This document shows positions 11,809 to 23,689 of a DNA stretch of 64,000 bases, piece by piece. Source of the DNA: Lantana camara (Eukaryota > Streptophyta > Magnoliopsida > Lamiales > Verbenaceae); contig CM074862.1 of assembly GCA_037501455.1 (NCBI GenBank), positions 84,398,501 through 84,462,500 on the forward strand. Direction: 5' to 3'. Each line of letters begins with the position of its first letter. The stretch's first letter is position 1. Made by a program: the position numbers and the translations under genes. The notes beneath the pieces are model-generated. The model ran no database searches. It worked only from the letters and a program-made list of their open reading frames with translations, and was not told the origin of the DNA.

Positions 11809-13466
11809 TTATATCTCTCTTTCCGGTGGTAACGAATCTAAATTTTCCGGAAACACTTCGGGAAACCCCTTAACAACCTCCGTTTCTTCTAACTTCATCT
11901 GATCCTTGGGTTGATTAAGAATATAAGCTATGAATCCCGTAGCCCTGTCATAAACCAATTTCCGAGCTTTCGAAAAAGATAATAAAGACACGGTTTTAGA
12001 GCTTCGACTCGTTATAATTCCTGAACCCAACCGAACTCTCTTATTTCGACAATCAACAGTAGCACAATGCTTATAAAGCCAATCCATTCCCAAGATAGAC
12101 CCATACCGAGACATAGATAATTCAATGAAATCCGTAGAGAAAACCCGACCCTCAATACTCACCGGCACCTCTCTAAAAACCCGTGTTAGTTTTTATACTA
12201 CCACCAAAAAGAGTACTCACAACATAATATGCAGAAGAAAGAGTAACACATAAAGGCAAATTCACAGAAATATCGCAAGAAATAAAAGAGTGGGTAGCCC
12301 CTGGATCAAACAAGGTATGTATGTTCATGCCATGAATGCAAATGGTACCTTCAACAACAGCGGCAGGATCTACATCTTCATCCAATTCCTCGCCCTCCAA
12401 GGCATATGCACGAGCCCTAATAGTGGATCCCATCTATCCGGACACGTATCCACTTTATGATCAGCATTTCCATAAATCAGACAAAGATTCAAACGACGCC
12501 GGCAATTCTCATAGGTATGGGTAGGTAACCCACAATAAGAACATCCGGGCTTTTCGGTAGGTGGTGGTATGGCAGGAGTAACCTGGGGAGCTTTTTGAAC
12601 CGGCACTTGTGGCATTTGTGGCTTAAATTTCTTCATCAGGCCCTTAGACCATGGGGGAGTGGCATCATAATTAATTGGCCTTTTTCTGGGATTATAATTC
12701 GGCCTCGATCCTGAACCGGAACCCTGACTTGATCTATATGTGGATCTCCAAGCATTAACTGAATCTTCAACCTTGAGGGCTTTGGTAGTAGCCTTTTTCC
12801 ACGTACTCGTATTAACGACCTCTATTGCAGCTTCAATATACGGCCTCAAACCTTGCACGAATTGCATAGCCTTATGAAAATCATCACCCGTAATGTTGGG
12901 GGCATATTTGGATAATCTCTCGAACTCAGCTTTATACTCGGTAACTGATCTATTCCCTTGTTTGAGCTCCGTGAATTCCTTGAGTCTTCTAGTGCGAGAT
13001 GAAGGAGGATAAACTTGTTCTTGAATTCCCTTGTGAAAACCTCCCATGTAACTTCTTCTTCAACGACATCTAAAATAATCTTGGTGCTTTCCCACCAAGA
13101 ATAAGCTTCTCCTTGTATCAAAGTAAGGGTACACCGAACCTTCTCTCGAGTCTCGCAAGGAATAAGTTCCCAAATTCGCTCAACCTCTTTGAGCCACTGT
13201 TCAGCTTGCATATCGTTCCCTTTGAAGAATCGGGGTGGATGTTGTTTTTGAAATTCCCTCAAAATAGCTGAAATTGGGACCGGTGGTGCGGGTGGAGGAG
13301 CTGGTGGTGCCGGAGGCACAAAATCCCGCAATCTCTAATCAATTAACTGAACTATAGAGTTTAAGAAGTCCTGAGGTTGTGCTTGAGGGGGTGGAGGTGG
13401 AGTTCGGTCACGATGGTGATGTCGATGACCGGGAGAATGCTCTCTACGAGGTCTTCCACGTGGCAT
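11809..13466 (-). pseudogene. Element A gag and aspartic protease region
   Basis: Gag starts at the ATG 13464-13466 (MPRGRPRREHSP), which follows the same leader spacing as in element C. A stop occurs near 13336. Further on, gag shows the retrotransposon capsid signature RRLKEFTELKQGNRSV and EYKAEFERLSKYAPNI. The zinc knuckle CSYCGLPTHTYENC is followed by a second one in which a cysteine is replaced (CLIYGNADHKVDTC). Protease carries TLFDPGATHSFIS, with the active-site triplet as DPG rather than the common DSG/DTG, and later GSILGMDWLYKH. Frameshifts occur between 13047 and 12846 and near 12170. Confidence 0.88.
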
Positions 13467-13655
13467 CCTGAAATACAAACAGTAGACATGCATGTTTGAT
13501 TAACAAGTATGAATAAATGTAATTAAGTTCATGGAACACACAATTCACATAATTCAAGTAAAGTCAAATAGTTTGAAATAAAATAAAATACTCTCAAATA
13601 ATCAAATAATCCTATGCCGTACGACTTAGACTTACGAGACACGACACTAGAACCG

Positions 13656-13690
13656 CGGTTTTGCAACCGGGCTCTAAGACTACCTTAGGA
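13656..13690 (-). other. Element A primer-binding region
   Basis: Immediately inside the 5' LTR the coding strand reads tcctaaggtagtcttagagc followed by ccggttgcaaaaccg. In element C the same place has tccttgcgtggtatcagagc. This is therefore a mutated copy of an initiator-methionine tRNA primer site. Confidence 0.65.
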
Positions 13691-16239
13691 TGTAGCACCC
13701 TTAACGCAAAAGCACCACATCCCCCGCACTATAGTTCAATCCACATATGGAACGAGCACCCATACATGAATTAAGCCTATAGCGAACGGGAGACAATAAA
13801 AAAACACAACACTAGCTAGGCGGGCACCCTCAATTAATACAACAACACATACAGAGAAGAGAGATTAACCATTTACATACATTCCAAAAGCAATATTATT
13901 CATTGTTTCCATAACATGCATTTCAAGTTCTTATCATGAAACCATAATGTACACAAGCTTTCACATATTACAAAATATATAAGTACCAAAATAAGAATGA
14001 GATGCTAGACTTGACCAAAAGACTCAAACCCGCCTAGCACTCCACCTGCAGAACCTGAAAATGTGAGGTGTCAGTCTACCACAGACTGAGTGAGGGGTGT
14101 AAATAAATATAAGTGCACGTATCATGCAAGTTATAACCTCGGGTAAGATTTTATAGGAAACACAATATAAGTTCAAGAATAGAAGGAATTCTCGCCCGAG
14201 ATTACAACTGAACCAATTTAACAATTCAATTAATTATCAATTCAATAAGTGTCCCGGTGAATGAGGGCGTTCTCCAACCTTACTCCAAAAGTGTACAATC
14301 ATGAACATTTCCATTTATAAAATGCGCATGCAAGTTATTTAAGTGCAATCAAATAGCAGTTTCATGAACCCTTTTCCCTCCGGGTGATGGCGGGCTTGCA
14401 AGACCCAACCATCCAATCATGGTGTACGTCGGGGAACATGACTCCCATGCACGGGATTTCTTCCTCCACCAAACCTCTTGGTGGATTCAGAGGTGATCCC
14501 AAAATGGTGAGGATAGTGCAAGAGTTACCCATCAGCCCGTGCTTTCTCGGTTGGCTCAATACGCTACCCTCGGGCCCCACGTGAACATGCTTTACTCGCC
14601 CACTCAATCAATCCGTTCAATCATTTCATGAAATCATTTGAAATTCATAAAGTTTGAAAATTATAGATATATAGATTCTTTTGGTCGAAAATGCCACATA
14701 GGGTTATACGGGTTCTATATAGCTAGAAATAAACCTCACCTTTACCAACCAACCAAAAAAGTGGAAAGAAAGCTCTAAGGAGCGTGCTCCTCGTCTCCTG
14801 GACCGTGATCTGTGTAACAAGGACAAGTGTATGTGAGACTCGACTTACATGAACCAATTAAGACGAACGGCATGTTCACTTAGTGTCAATCATGCAGTTG
14901 AGATCAATAATTATCATAAACTTACTCAAGTTAGCAAATGAGGTAACAAAGATCAAGTATTCAAGGTTCAATCAAAGTATGCAAATTATTACACAAACCT
15001 CCCCTATGAAACTCAAATATGAAATTACCTGATATGAGCGATACATATAACATAATGCATTAAATGACATAACAATGAAGTGTTCATGCCGAAATCGAGC
15101 CAATAAAACCATGCAAGAAAAGTTTTAAATTAAAATTTTATTGCAGAAAAGATAGAGTCGCGGTCGCGACCAAAATCCTTCACAAAAGGGTCGCGGTCGC
15201 GACCATGTATTTTTACCCGAATTTTTCTTCAATTTTTCAAAATCTCGAAACTTGGCTAAAATGGGGTCGCGGGCGCGACAAATTTTGTTCTGTTTTCGAT
15301 CGCGACCGCGACCTGCTGCGCGGCAGGAGAAAAACAGGGGAAAAACAGGGGTTTTTCACGCCAAACCCATAACAAATGCAAGATCACTCCATAACAATTA
15401 ACCAAATACATCAAATACACATTATACTTCAATTATCCAACAAACAAACCATGAAATACACATCAAAGCATCAAGAATTTCTCATGAAAACCCCATAAAT
15501 ATACACATGCTTCCAACTTCCATAAACTTCAAGATATTCATGCAAACTTCCACTCTCATCATCCTAATCATGCTCCTAACTCAAATATTGCAAGAATCCA
15601 ACATCTAATTCAAAACCCTACTTCTTCACCAATCAAGAGATTCAAATAAGTACATGTTATACCTTGAGATGAACTAGAAATGGGATGAAATGGCAAGATG
15701 ATGAAGATGATGATGCTAGCTCCTCAATTCCTTCAAAATATGTCTTGAATTAGGGTGAAATTCTCCTTCCCTTCTTGAGGTGTAAATACCGATTTTTATT
15801 GTGTGCAAGCGTGTGTTTCTCTCTTGAAAATGTAATGTATTAAATGTGAGAGGAGAGGTGCATATAAGATATATCATATCTCCCACTAAATGCATGAAAC
15901 AACACTAATTGCACTTAAGTCCCTAAGTTATTTAAATGAATGCACACGAGTATCATTCCATAAGGTATGAGCAATTAACTTCAATTCATGTTATGCGATT
16001 AAGTCCACATATTTATGAAATGATCAATTAAAGTCATATAATACAATTAGGCACATTATCACTTATTATTTATAAATTCACATTAAAACTAATTCATATA
16101 AGTACATAAGAATGTATAAAGCACCTAATAATGTAATAAAAATTATAAATGAGCAAATGAAATAATTAAAATAACCCCCAACTCTCGAAGACCCGCACGT
16201 GGCGTGCTTACCTGAACTTCCGAAATTTGGGGCTTTACA
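13691..16239 (-). repeat. Element A 5' LTR
   Basis: Starts TGTAGCACCC and ends GGGGCTTTACA as read on +. It pairs along its full length with 6403-8934. The CG-rich palindrome cluster is at about 15156-15316, with one copy reading GATCGCGACCGCGACC. Confidence 0.92.
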
Positions 16240-16793
16240 GTAGCGATGAAGGAATGTGTGATGTCACCGCCAATGTGGAGTTGAGTGAGGATGGGATGGG
16301 ATGGGATGGTGAGGGCGATAGTGATTCTGGACGAGATGAGGTTAGATCGAAACGGAAGAATGATGTTGGGACATGAAAAAACGGTGAGACAATTATGTTT
16401 ACAAGATTTAATATTATATGGCTTTGTTTGTTTATGTGTGTAATTGATTTGCCATTGGATACAGATGTATTAGGTTGTGTCGGTTGGGGCTCATGTGGAC
16501 AGTAGGCCTAAGGAAGGCCCAGGCTATGAGATGTTCACTGAGAAAATGTGTACGAAGGCATTTAACCTGATTATAAGCTACACAGCGGAGCAAAAATAAT
16601 TGTTGTTACTTCATTCTCAATAAATTGAGTAGACTGAAGCATATTCATTTATTATTATAATATAATCTTTTTGCTGCTTTGAAGATTGAATATTGTCTAT
16701 CAGAGTACAAAGTCGAATTATATCTTCGTGGAGGATCTGCGAGATCTTGTTTCGGGGAACGAGACTAATGATAACGTTATCCTGGCTTATTAT
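16240..16793 (+). pseudogene. C48-type MULE gene, middle part
   Basis: Continuation of the + strand gene between two retrotransposon insertions. It encodes an acidic stretch (SDEGMCDVTANVELSEDG, then GEGDSDSGRDE) followed by a basic RSKRK. An intron-like gap follows, and then, from about 16687, VYQSTKSNYIFVEDLRDLVS runs on to NVILAYY directly against the solo LTR. The last residues read in frame into LLISPGHIVP on the other side of that LTR if one target copy is removed. This supports one original exon. Confidence 0.65.
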
Positions 16794-19700
16794 TGTAGCA
16801 CCCCGCATGGTGGGTCACCACATCCCCCGTACCAAAGCCTGATCCACATATGAGATTGAAAGCTCGTATATGAACCAAGCAGTGGCGAACGGGAGACAGA
16901 CAGACTCACACCTAAGCTAGGTGGAACATAGACCCCTGAACTTCAAAATCAAACTACAGAACAAGCGCAAAAGCGAAAGCATGCAAACCAAATTAATCTT
17001 GCAATAATAGCGACGGGTTCAACTAGCATAAATACCTGTCCTAACCTGTCTCGAATTCCATTAATTCAAATCATAAGCATAAATCTATACAAAATATATC
17101 ATATACATAATTTCAAACATAGCTTGAATCAAAGTACTCAATAAACTCAGACGGACGAACACAGACTCAACAGACACGACACACACCGGCCTAGCTCGAA
17201 CTCTAACAACCTGAACCTGCAGCTAAAAACATAAAGAGGGAGGGGTCAGTCACACTGACTGAGTGAGGGGCTACACATGCACGCGTACATATGTATACGG
17301 AGCACAACACATATCAAAGTTGGAAGTTCATGAACCGGGGCATGGTTTTTGCATTCTAAATCATTTTCTCATGTGATAATAGATATAGGAAGAAGGAGAG
17401 TTAGGCCGAAGGCCAAAACAACCAAAGTTTATAATTAAGAATCCGCTCCCGTTTTCCGAATAATTTTTCGTAACAAACTAACATATCGAAAACATACACA
17501 CAAAACAAACCTTCAAACAAGAGGGAAATGTGTATAGGGGTAATGTCCATCCCGGATCCCCTATCCCACATCCCGATGATCATGCACGAAAGTAATACCC
17601 GGCGTCCCCAGTCTCCCTTACCCATAATCACCGAGCCCCAGACAGATTCAGAGTCAGAGTCATACCAGATGCAGAGGCATATCAGATCCATACCCATATT
17701 CGAGAGTTAAAATCAGATCATAGTCAGAGACAGGTCAGATTCATATCCATATCATATCATAACATATTCATATCATATTCCGGAACATATTCATATTCAT
17801 AGCAGGTTTGTATTCACATCATAGGCGTACTCATAATCATATCATATTCATGTTCATGGCGGATTCATATTCCTAACGTATTCAATATCGTATCATATTT
17901 ACTAACAAGACCTAACATAGCATTTATCACACCTTGTAAATCGTATTCCATAACATATATCATATCATGCTTATTAATATCTCACATATTACATATATAT
18001 AGGGGTTATTTCACATGCACATATATCGGACACGTTTCATTAGGGTTTAACTACAACCTAACCTTACCTGGTACCAAACAAAGCCGAACACAAAGCAAAT
18101 GGTCCACCCCAGAACCTACACGACTCACTTGTCACCACCCCTGGTGCACCTGAACAGCTGAGCACACGAAACACAAGACTCAGACTCAAACAATAACCAC
18201 AGAGTGACGCACGACAAGACTCATGAATGCACAAAACGAAATTCATATGATGTACATTCACAAAACAAATAAATTACATTCATATATCACATTTCATACG
18301 AAGTTCACATATTAAAAGGCCAAATAAATCATATATTAGCATGCTACGAATTTAATTCCAACTAAGTCATTTAACCATACAAAGTTCATACAATTCATAA
18401 ACTACATAACCAATTCACACTGATACGAATAAATTATTTCTTACATACAAAGTTTCTAATATAGTGTCGTGGTCAAATAAAGCACATCGATGCCCAACAA
18501 GATCATATTTACAAATAACACGTCCAAACATAAGTATAGGATAAATTCAAGTATCTACGTTAAGTATTTAAGCATGTTTAGGTTCCGTACATAGGCAAGG
18601 AGTTCATAATATGCTTATTGAATCATTTCAAGATTACAAGGTTCGCTTAACATCTTGTGATCAAACATAAATTCAAGTAATATACAACATTTAATGTTTC
18701 AAGCAAATTACAAATACATCCCCCTTAAGTAATTCTCAAGATTTGAAAATATTACATAAGCCTCCCCTATAATTTTCATCAACTTAGCCAAAACAATTCC
18801 TAACATGCTCGAATAATAAAAAAGGGAAGAACTTAAGTATTTGATCATTTAGGCATTTACAGCGAGCATACCTTAATCATGTTTCAAAATCACAATTCCT
18901 AAATGTATCAAACATAACAATTAAGTATGCATATTATCAATATAAGTTCAATTATAATAGTTTGGAAAAAATTACATAAACCTCCCTTCTAGCCAAACAC
19001 TTAGCACAAATTCAACATATTGGGGTTCAAATTAAAACTCGAAACATCAATACATATCACATTTCATACAATACATGATTTTATATACATTGGAGTACAT
19101 AATGATAGACAATTACAACAATAAACAATTTATTTGCATTTAATAAATTACATCCATTTATTCTAAATACACAAAATAATTCATAATAAATCAACCGGGT
19201 ATTCGATTGACGAACGGAAAGTGGCGTTTGACTCACCACGATGAAAAGGACCCACTGTCCAAAGGGCATCGGAACGCCGCTGTCGGAACCTGCCACCTCC
19301 GGTGGCCGAAAAATTCCCCTCAACAGTGAATCGTACATCTCAGCATGCTCGACAAAAGCCCTCAATCAATTTCTGGAAATATAGAAGCCATCGGATTTGA
19401 ATAAGAAAAAACCAATCCAATTCAACAATTAAATCCCAAAAGCCATGAAATGAAATTAAGCCTAAACTGGTCAACGAAAATGAAATCCTAGCATACCGTT
19501 GGAAAGCCCTCGTCGAGTACTTCGAAATGCCCAAGGTAATTACCGAAAAAAGTTATCAGAGCTTGGACTAGCATTGAACCACCCCACGCCATCGTAGACC
19601 GCCGCCAATGGCCGGTTCTTGAGCTGGGACCAACGCGAAAAGCTCGGCCTAGTCGAGTTGAGTAACTTCTCTGAAGGGCCCGATGCCAAAAACTCACCGG

Positions 19701-20865
19701 AAAAGCTCCTCCCGCAACTACCTTTAAAGCCGACGCCACCACTGCCAGAACCGCCACGTACGATGATTTTCAGGCCAAACCGAGGCCGGAATCATCTTCA
19801 GGAGGTTGGAAATGATCGAGAACCGCCATATGTTATCGAAAAAAGATGTCGGAACAACGAAACGCCGCTGCTATAGTAGCTCCGCCGGTAACTTCAGCCG
19901 CCTCGTACGCCGCCACCGTCATGTCTCGAGCTACCACCACCAAGTTGATTGCCGGGAAGAGGCGCTCCAGACCCGACCAAGTTTCAGCCGATTCTGTCGC
20001 CGGAGGCTGTCTAAATCTGCTGACGAAGTGGCAGCTCTAAGTCGCGCTGCCTGTAGCTCACCATACCTCCTCCGTCAATCATCGTCGGAAGGTGAAATTG
20101 GTATTATCGTATTTATCTTATTGAGTACGTTGAAAAAGACTACTCATTCGTTGAAATCCGTTGAGAAATGGCCAGGTTTGGGGTTGTATGTGTGTGTTTT
20201 GATCATGAGTAGAGAGAGAGCAGGGAGTGAGGAGAGAGAGAGAAGGCTGAAGTCTGACTCGTTCAGCTTGGATCTAGATATTTTATCCCGGGTCTGAAAC
20301 GTGCAAGAATGGCTGGTAGGGTAACGATGTCAGAATTGGGTAAACTTAGAGTCTACGGACTCGTTTCAATGCCCCAAATGCGTTCAAGAGGGCAGTTGAA
20401 GCTATTTGTATGGGCTACTAGACAGTAGCGAAGTAGGGCCCTGTAACTCTCACCTAAAGCGAATGACTGATTTTCCATCCTCTCCGAGACGACAGAGGGG
20501 ACCAGTAAGTCCGCCGCAGGATTCTGTTGGTCTTTTAGCTGCTAAAGTAGCTGATTCCAGAAATCAGGAACAGTTAGACTTCTTTTCGGAATTTCCATTC
20601 ATTAGGAGATCCCTTGTGACTTCGTAGATGACTTTCCCATCTTTAGCTTCAAGGGCTGCTCTGTCTTACTTCTGGGCCTACCTTTGCTTTGAAGATCAAA
20701 CGATAAAGAACAAAAACACCCCTAAAAAAGGAAAAATTACAAACAAGCCCCTAAACTCTTAAAGAGTTGAAAATAGGACCACACAAAGCACAAAATCACA
20801 GAATTAAAGACACAAAGAAGTCGACACGTGGCGTAGCTTGTACGTTGGAAGAGCGGGGTATTACA
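16794..20865 (-). mobile_element. Solo LTR of a chromovirus-type gypsy element
   Basis: Starts TGTAGCACCCC and ends GGGGTATTACA as read on +, the same terminal pattern as the LTRs of elements A and B. The end cacgtggcgtagcttgt also resembles their cacgtggcgtgcttac. Flanks are ATTAT (16789-16793) and ATTAC (20866-20870), a 5-bp duplication with one change, and the interrupted C48 frame is restored across it. No gag-pol or PBS lies inside, so it is best explained as a solo LTR. It is long (4.07 kb). The part at about 20298-20690 has different, less AT-rich composition and may be a later insertion. Confidence 0.75.
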
Positions 20866-21491
20866 ATTACAACCTACTAATTAGTCCTGGTCACATTGTG
20901 CCCAAATTCCACAACGTTCACTTTTTTTCCCCTCATGTGACCGGAGATTTTGTGAGAAAATTGAAGAGTAGGACTGAAGGAAAGTCAAGGAATAAAACTG
21001 TCCATCGTATTGCCACATCTACAATTGACTATTTTATGCTGCATGTAGTGAAAAGCGATTATGCCATGGTGTTGAACGATGTGTCTTCATCTGTAATGTA
21101 CTCACATCGTTATATTATTTTCCCTATACGTATAAATTCTCACTGGCATATTTTAGTATATGAAACCGAGCCCAAACATTTCATGCACTACAACTCGATG
21201 CCTACAGAAGCAGCTGCTAATGATGCCGAAATATGGGCGAATTTCCTTTGGAAGTTGTGGACTAAGAACGATGTTGTCAGGAGTTCAAAAGAAAGGGAAG
21301 TGGTCTGGGCACGAATAGGAGTCCAGGACAAGGGAAACAGTGACTGTGGCGTATTACTGTGTCTTTATGGTGAGCTGCTTGTTTGAGAAACTGATGCATT
21401 CAAGAACTATGCAGAGACGTGCAGTATCACCGAGTATCGCTTTAAGTTAGCCAATATTTTTCTCGATAAACAATCTGTTTCATCCGTGTAA
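20866..21491 (+). pseudogene. C48-type MULE gene, 3' part: Ulp1-like cysteine protease domain
   Basis: Encodes the C-terminal Ulp1/SENP-type (peptidase C48) domain. Catalytic landmarks are visible: the His in IRINSHWHILVYE (about 21129-21170), the next acidic-position strand FMHYNSM with Asn where Asp is usual, and VQDKGNSDCGVLLC (about 21322-21363), holding the Gln and the nucleophile Cys. An in-frame TGA at 21384 interrupts the tail (GELLV), after which KNYAETCSITEYRFKLANIF continues to a stop at 21491. The domain is known to cleave SUMO-like conjugates in cellular relatives. In MULEs its role is unsettled. The gene converges on the transposase gene across the minisatellite. Confidence 0.75.
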
Positions 21492-21584
21492 GTCTAGTTA
21501 ATTAGTGGTTTAATTGAAGAATTGAATTGTATTTTTTTTTTTTTGTGGATAAATTTTACCAACTATGATGAGACTTTGTATAAT

Positions 21585-22475
21585 GAAGTTGAAAATATAC
21601 GTAACTAAAAGCAGACTTTGTAGAGTGAAGCTCAAAATACACGTAACTAAAAGCAGAGTTTGTAGAGTGAAGCTGAAAATATACGTAGTTAAAGGCAGAC
21701 TTTGTAGAGTGAAGCTGAAAATACACGTAACAAAAAGCAGGCTTTGTAGAGTGAAGCTGAAAATACACGTAACTAAAAGCAGACTTTATAGAGTGAAGCT
21801 AAAAATATACGTAACTAAAAGCAAACTTTGTAGAGTGAAGCTGAAAATACAAATAACTAAAAGCAGACTTTGTAGAGTGAAGCTGAAAAATTACGTAACT
21901 AAAAGCAGACTTTGTAGAGTGAAGCTGAAAATAAGCATAACTAAAAGGCAGACTTTGTAGAATGAAGCTGAAAATACACATAATTAAAAGCAGACTTTGT
22001 AGAGTGAAACTGAAAATATATGTAGTTAAAGGCAGAAAAAATACATAATTAAAAGCAGACTTTGTAGAGTGAAGCTGAAAATATACGTAGTTAAAGGCAG
22101 ACTTTGTAGAGTGAAGCTGAAAATATCGTAATTAAAAGCAGACTTTGTAGAGTGAAGCTGAAAATATATGTAATTAAAACTTTGTAGAGTGAAGCTGAAA
22201 ATATAAGTAGTTAAAGGCAGACTTTGTAGAGTGAAGCTGAAAATATACGTAACTAAAAGCCGACTTTGTAGAGTAAAGCTAAAAATACATGTAACTAAAA
22301 GCAGACTTTGCAGAGTGAAGCTGAAAATATACGTAGTTAAAGGTAGACTTTGTAGAGAGAAGCGAAAAATATACGTAATTAAAAGCAGACTTTGTAGAGT
22401 GAAGCTCAAAATACACGCAATTAAAGACAGACTTTGTAGAGCGAAGCTGAAAATACACGTAATTAAAGAAATTAT
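21585..22475. repeat. 42-bp minisatellite, left arm of a giant inverted repeat
   Basis: About 22 tandem copies of a 42-bp unit whose core is gaagctgaaaatacacgtaa then ctaaaagcagactttgtagagt. Variants alternate between gtaactaaaagcag, gtagttaaaggcag and gtaattaaaagcag. Odd units include one with a collapsed core (gcagaaaaaatacataatta near 22034), one missing two bases (aatatcgtaatt near 22122) and one lacking about 8 bases (aattaaaactttgtag near 22172). All three recur, inverted and in reverse order, in the right arm. The 42-bp length leaves frames open, but I regard these as non-coding. Confidence 0.93.
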
Positions 22476-22740
22476 ATTTATGTAAAGATTTGAAACACTA
22501 ACTAGAAATTATGTTTATGCAATGTTATTGATTCTTGGATGTCATTATTCTACATGTTTATGTAATGTTATTGATTATCATTATTCTAATGTTGTGAAGT
22601 CCTTCTAAATAATCTTGATTATCATGGTTTTTACGCTCATTGAGTTATAACGGTAGCTTTTGTAAACACTAACTGCAGTATTAGTTGCAAGGTCATTTCT
22701 AGTGAGTATTTCAACTCTTTACTATAAACATTCCTAATTT
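22476..22740. other. Spacer between minisatellite arms
   Basis: About 265 bp of AT-rich single-copy sequence with two copies of atgtttatg then caatgttattgatt-like words. No gene or RNA was recognised. It would form the loop of the hairpin. Confidence 0.6.
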
Positions 22741-23470
22741 TTCAGCTTCACTCTAACTACGTGTATTTTCAGCTTCATTCTACAAAGTCTGTTTTTAATT
22801 ACGTATATTTTCAGCTTCACTCTACAAAGTCTGCTTTTAATTTCTATATTTTCAGCTTCACTCTACAAAGTCTGCCTTTAACTACATATATTTTCAGCTT
22901 CACTCTACAAAGTCTACTTTTAATCACATATATTTTCAGCTTCACTCTACGAAGTCTGCATTTAATTACGTATATTTCCAGCTTCACTCTACAAAGTTTT
23001 AATTACATATATTTTCAGCTTCACTCTACAAAGTTTGCTTTTAATCACATATATTTTCAGCTTCACTCTACGAAGTCTGCATTTAATTACGTATATTTCC
23101 AGCTTCACTCTACAAAGTTTTAATTACATATATTTTCAGCTTCACTCTACAAAGTCTGCTTTTAATTACGATATTTTCAACTCCAGTCTACAAAGTCTGC
23201 CTTTAACTACGTATATTTTCAGCTTCACTCTACAAAGTCTACTTTTAATTACGTATTTTTTCTGCCTTTAACTACGTATATTTTCAGCTTCACTCGACAA
23301 ATCTTCTTTTAGTTAGGTGTATTTTTAGCCTCACTCTACAAAGTCTGCCTTTTAGTTATGTGTATTTTCAGCTTCACTCTACAAAGTCTGCTTTTAGTTA
23401 CGTAATTTTTCAGCTTCACTCTATAAAGTCTGCTTTTAATTACCTAATTTTTCAGCTTCACTCTACAAAA
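22741..23470. repeat. 42-bp minisatellite, right arm (inverted)
   Basis: About 17 copies of the complement of the left-arm unit (ttcagcttcactctacaaag then tctgcttttaattacgtatat). A block of about 122 bp containing three units is itself duplicated (about 22919-23040 and 23041-23162). The rare variants ctctacaaagttttaattac (near 22990 and 23110), attacgatatttt (near 23165) and gtattttttctgcc (near 23255) mirror those of the left arm at matching distances. Confidence 0.93.
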
Positions 23471-23689
23471 AGCACACCAGCTCAAAAGTTCACCAAAATA
23501 CAGAACATTGGTGTAGAACATACAATAAAAATAAATAATATACAGATATAGTAGTTTGCTTTGAAAAAAAAAATCCTAAAAAGTCCATCATCATCCCTCA
23601 CTGTCATGCATCCTCTAGAATCTCGTCCATTCTTCATTTTCTATTAGCAAAAAAAATCATTTCAAAACGTGATTAGAAACACGAATTCA
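23471..23689. other. 3' flank between minisatellite and transposase gene
   Basis: Short AT-rich stretch with no recognisable gene. It would be the 3' untranslated side of the minus-strand transposase gene. Confidence 0.4.

Larger units (their letters stand above)
6403..16239 (-). mobile_element. Element A: Ty3/gypsy chromovirus (Tekay/Del-like), complete but mutated
   Basis: Two direct LTRs (6403-8934 and 13691-16239) surround a minus-strand gag-pol region with gag, protease, reverse transcriptase, RNase H, integrase and chromodomain in that order. On the coding strand the LTRs begin TGTAA and end CTACA. The PBS lies at 13656-13690 and the polypurine tract at 8936-8965. It inserted in the C48 gene of the MULE. 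The flanking 5-mers (GTGGA before, GTAGC after) match poorly, so the target duplication is degraded or one end has recombined. Multiple stops and frameshifts make it non-autonomous. Confidence 0.92.

Noticed and set aside
21585..22475. CRISPR-like regular repeat spacing
   Set aside because: There are no unique spacers between repeats, the units are head-to-tail, and the context is a plant transposon.
21556..23551. Many open frames made of 14-residue repeats (such as YFQLHSTKSAF and RLCRVKLKIYVTK)
   Set aside because: They arise because the repeat unit is 42 bp, a multiple of three, and appear on both strands. There is no start context, no domain and they are part of a non-coding palindrome.
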